This document shows positions 63,541 through 64,000 of a stretch of DNA of 64,000 nucleotides, piece after piece. The translations under genes and the position numbers were made by a program. Positions within the stretch are counted from its first letter, which is position 1. Each line of letters opens with the position of its first letter. The stretch is from NCBI GenBank assembly GCA_963556195.1, contig OY744551.1, positions 8,560,635 to 8,624,634 on the forward strand. The letters are read 5' to 3'. The stretch is from Sepiola atlantica (taxonomy: Eukaryota; Mollusca; Cephalopoda; Sepiida; Sepiolidae). The notes under the pieces were generated by a model. It saw only the letters and a program-made list of their open reading frames with translations, had not been told where the DNA came from and did no database searches.

Positions 63541-64000
63541 TTGGAGCATATACCAGAAAGAACAGTTGGAAATAAGTTATACACCATCCACTATGACTAT
63601 GCAATCCCTGCAGCTACATATCTAGAAAACGGAGCTGTTAAACCTGACATCGTAATATGGGACAAAAGGGAGAAAGTAGCAACCCTAGTTGAATTCAGTG
63701 TCCCTAATGATGCAGGATTAAACAGAGCAGAAAGAGAAAAGATTACGAAATACCAAGGTCTTATGTACGACATGAAAAGAAACTGGAATCTTAGCAAAAT
63801 CTCCATCATCCCAGTAATTATAGGAGCAACAGGACTAATGAAAAAGAATTTCAAGAGCTATCTGGCGAGTATACCCGGTGAACCGAGTGCAAGAAAAATA
63901 CAAACAATCACACTTAAAGGGATGGTTAGAATCTTAAAACGATCTCTCGGCTGGAGTGTTTGAAATAGCCATTGAATGTCTGGCATCCGGTAGAATGCCC
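63541..64000 (+). mobile_element. LINE 3' end with endonuclease catalytic motif, plus, cut by window
   Basis: A 140-codon frame ending at 63963 contains VKPDIVIWDKREKVATLVEF, the PD...E/D pattern of the restriction-like endonuclease of R2/NeSL-type LINEs, then SIIPVIIGATGLMKKNFKSY. The 3' UTR continues to the window edge. Together with 63185-63482 it forms a head-to-head inverted pair around 63483-63708. Confidence 0.75.

Overview
The window reads as animal genomic DNA, very AT-rich and repeat-dense, most likely a mollusc and plausibly a cephalopod (inference from the kind of gene, the long introns and the mix of (TA)n tracts, tRNA SINEs, LINE 3' ends and Penelope-like elements; nothing here proves the species). 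Only one host gene is recognisable: the ectodomain of a plexin on the + strand, in six short exons (11232-11333, 33847-33943, 41946-42118, 53919-54070, 59731-59833, 61030-61166). Splice sites are canonical GT/AG and every exon joins the next in a compatible phase. The exons encode the end of the segment before PSI3, PSI3, IPT1 and the start of IPT2. The 5' part (sema, PSI1, PSI2) and the 3' part (rest of the IPTs, TM, GAP) lie outside. The introns are about 22.5, 8.0, 11.8, 5.7 and 1.2 kb, so nearly the whole window is intron.

Layout: 1-11231 upstream intron with minisatellites, a dead Tc1/mariner-like transposon, MITEs and ribozyme-bearing repeats; 11334-33846 a giant intron holding U2-snRNA-headed SINEs, LINE fragments, a restriction-like-endonuclease LINE 3' end, perfect palindromes and a 127-bp satellite; 33944-41945 a telomere-like satellite and a 2.07-kb foldback element; 42119-53918 Penelope-like fragments, palindromes and a 38-bp CCCTAA-containing satellite; 54071-64000 LINE tails, a second MITE, minisatellites, a foldback element inside the 1.2-kb intron, and two head-to-head LINE 3' ends.

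The most notable system is a dense population of hammerhead ribozyme (HHR) motifs carried by several different retroelement-like repeats. I count about eight with an intact CUGANGA / GAAA / UH core and foldable stems (1001-1052, 5066-5134, 6013-6064, 9352-9399, 21232-21278, 29104-29149, 45497-45537, 46786-46897) and about ten decayed or variant ones. They fall into architectures: (A) tRNA-derived SINE followed on the same strand by an HHR, with a compensatory base change in stem I between copies; (B) a family with stem I TTCCT/AGGAA or GTCCT/AGGAC; (C) a compact single copy; (D) a family with one extra base after CUGANGA, found in palindromic elements and next to Penelope GIY-YIG remnants; (E) HHRs with a greatly expanded stem II. 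Several (9352, 21232, and variants 5807, 47395, 49521) lie in sense inside plexin introns.

All calls were made by eye; folding, homology searches and transcript data were not available.
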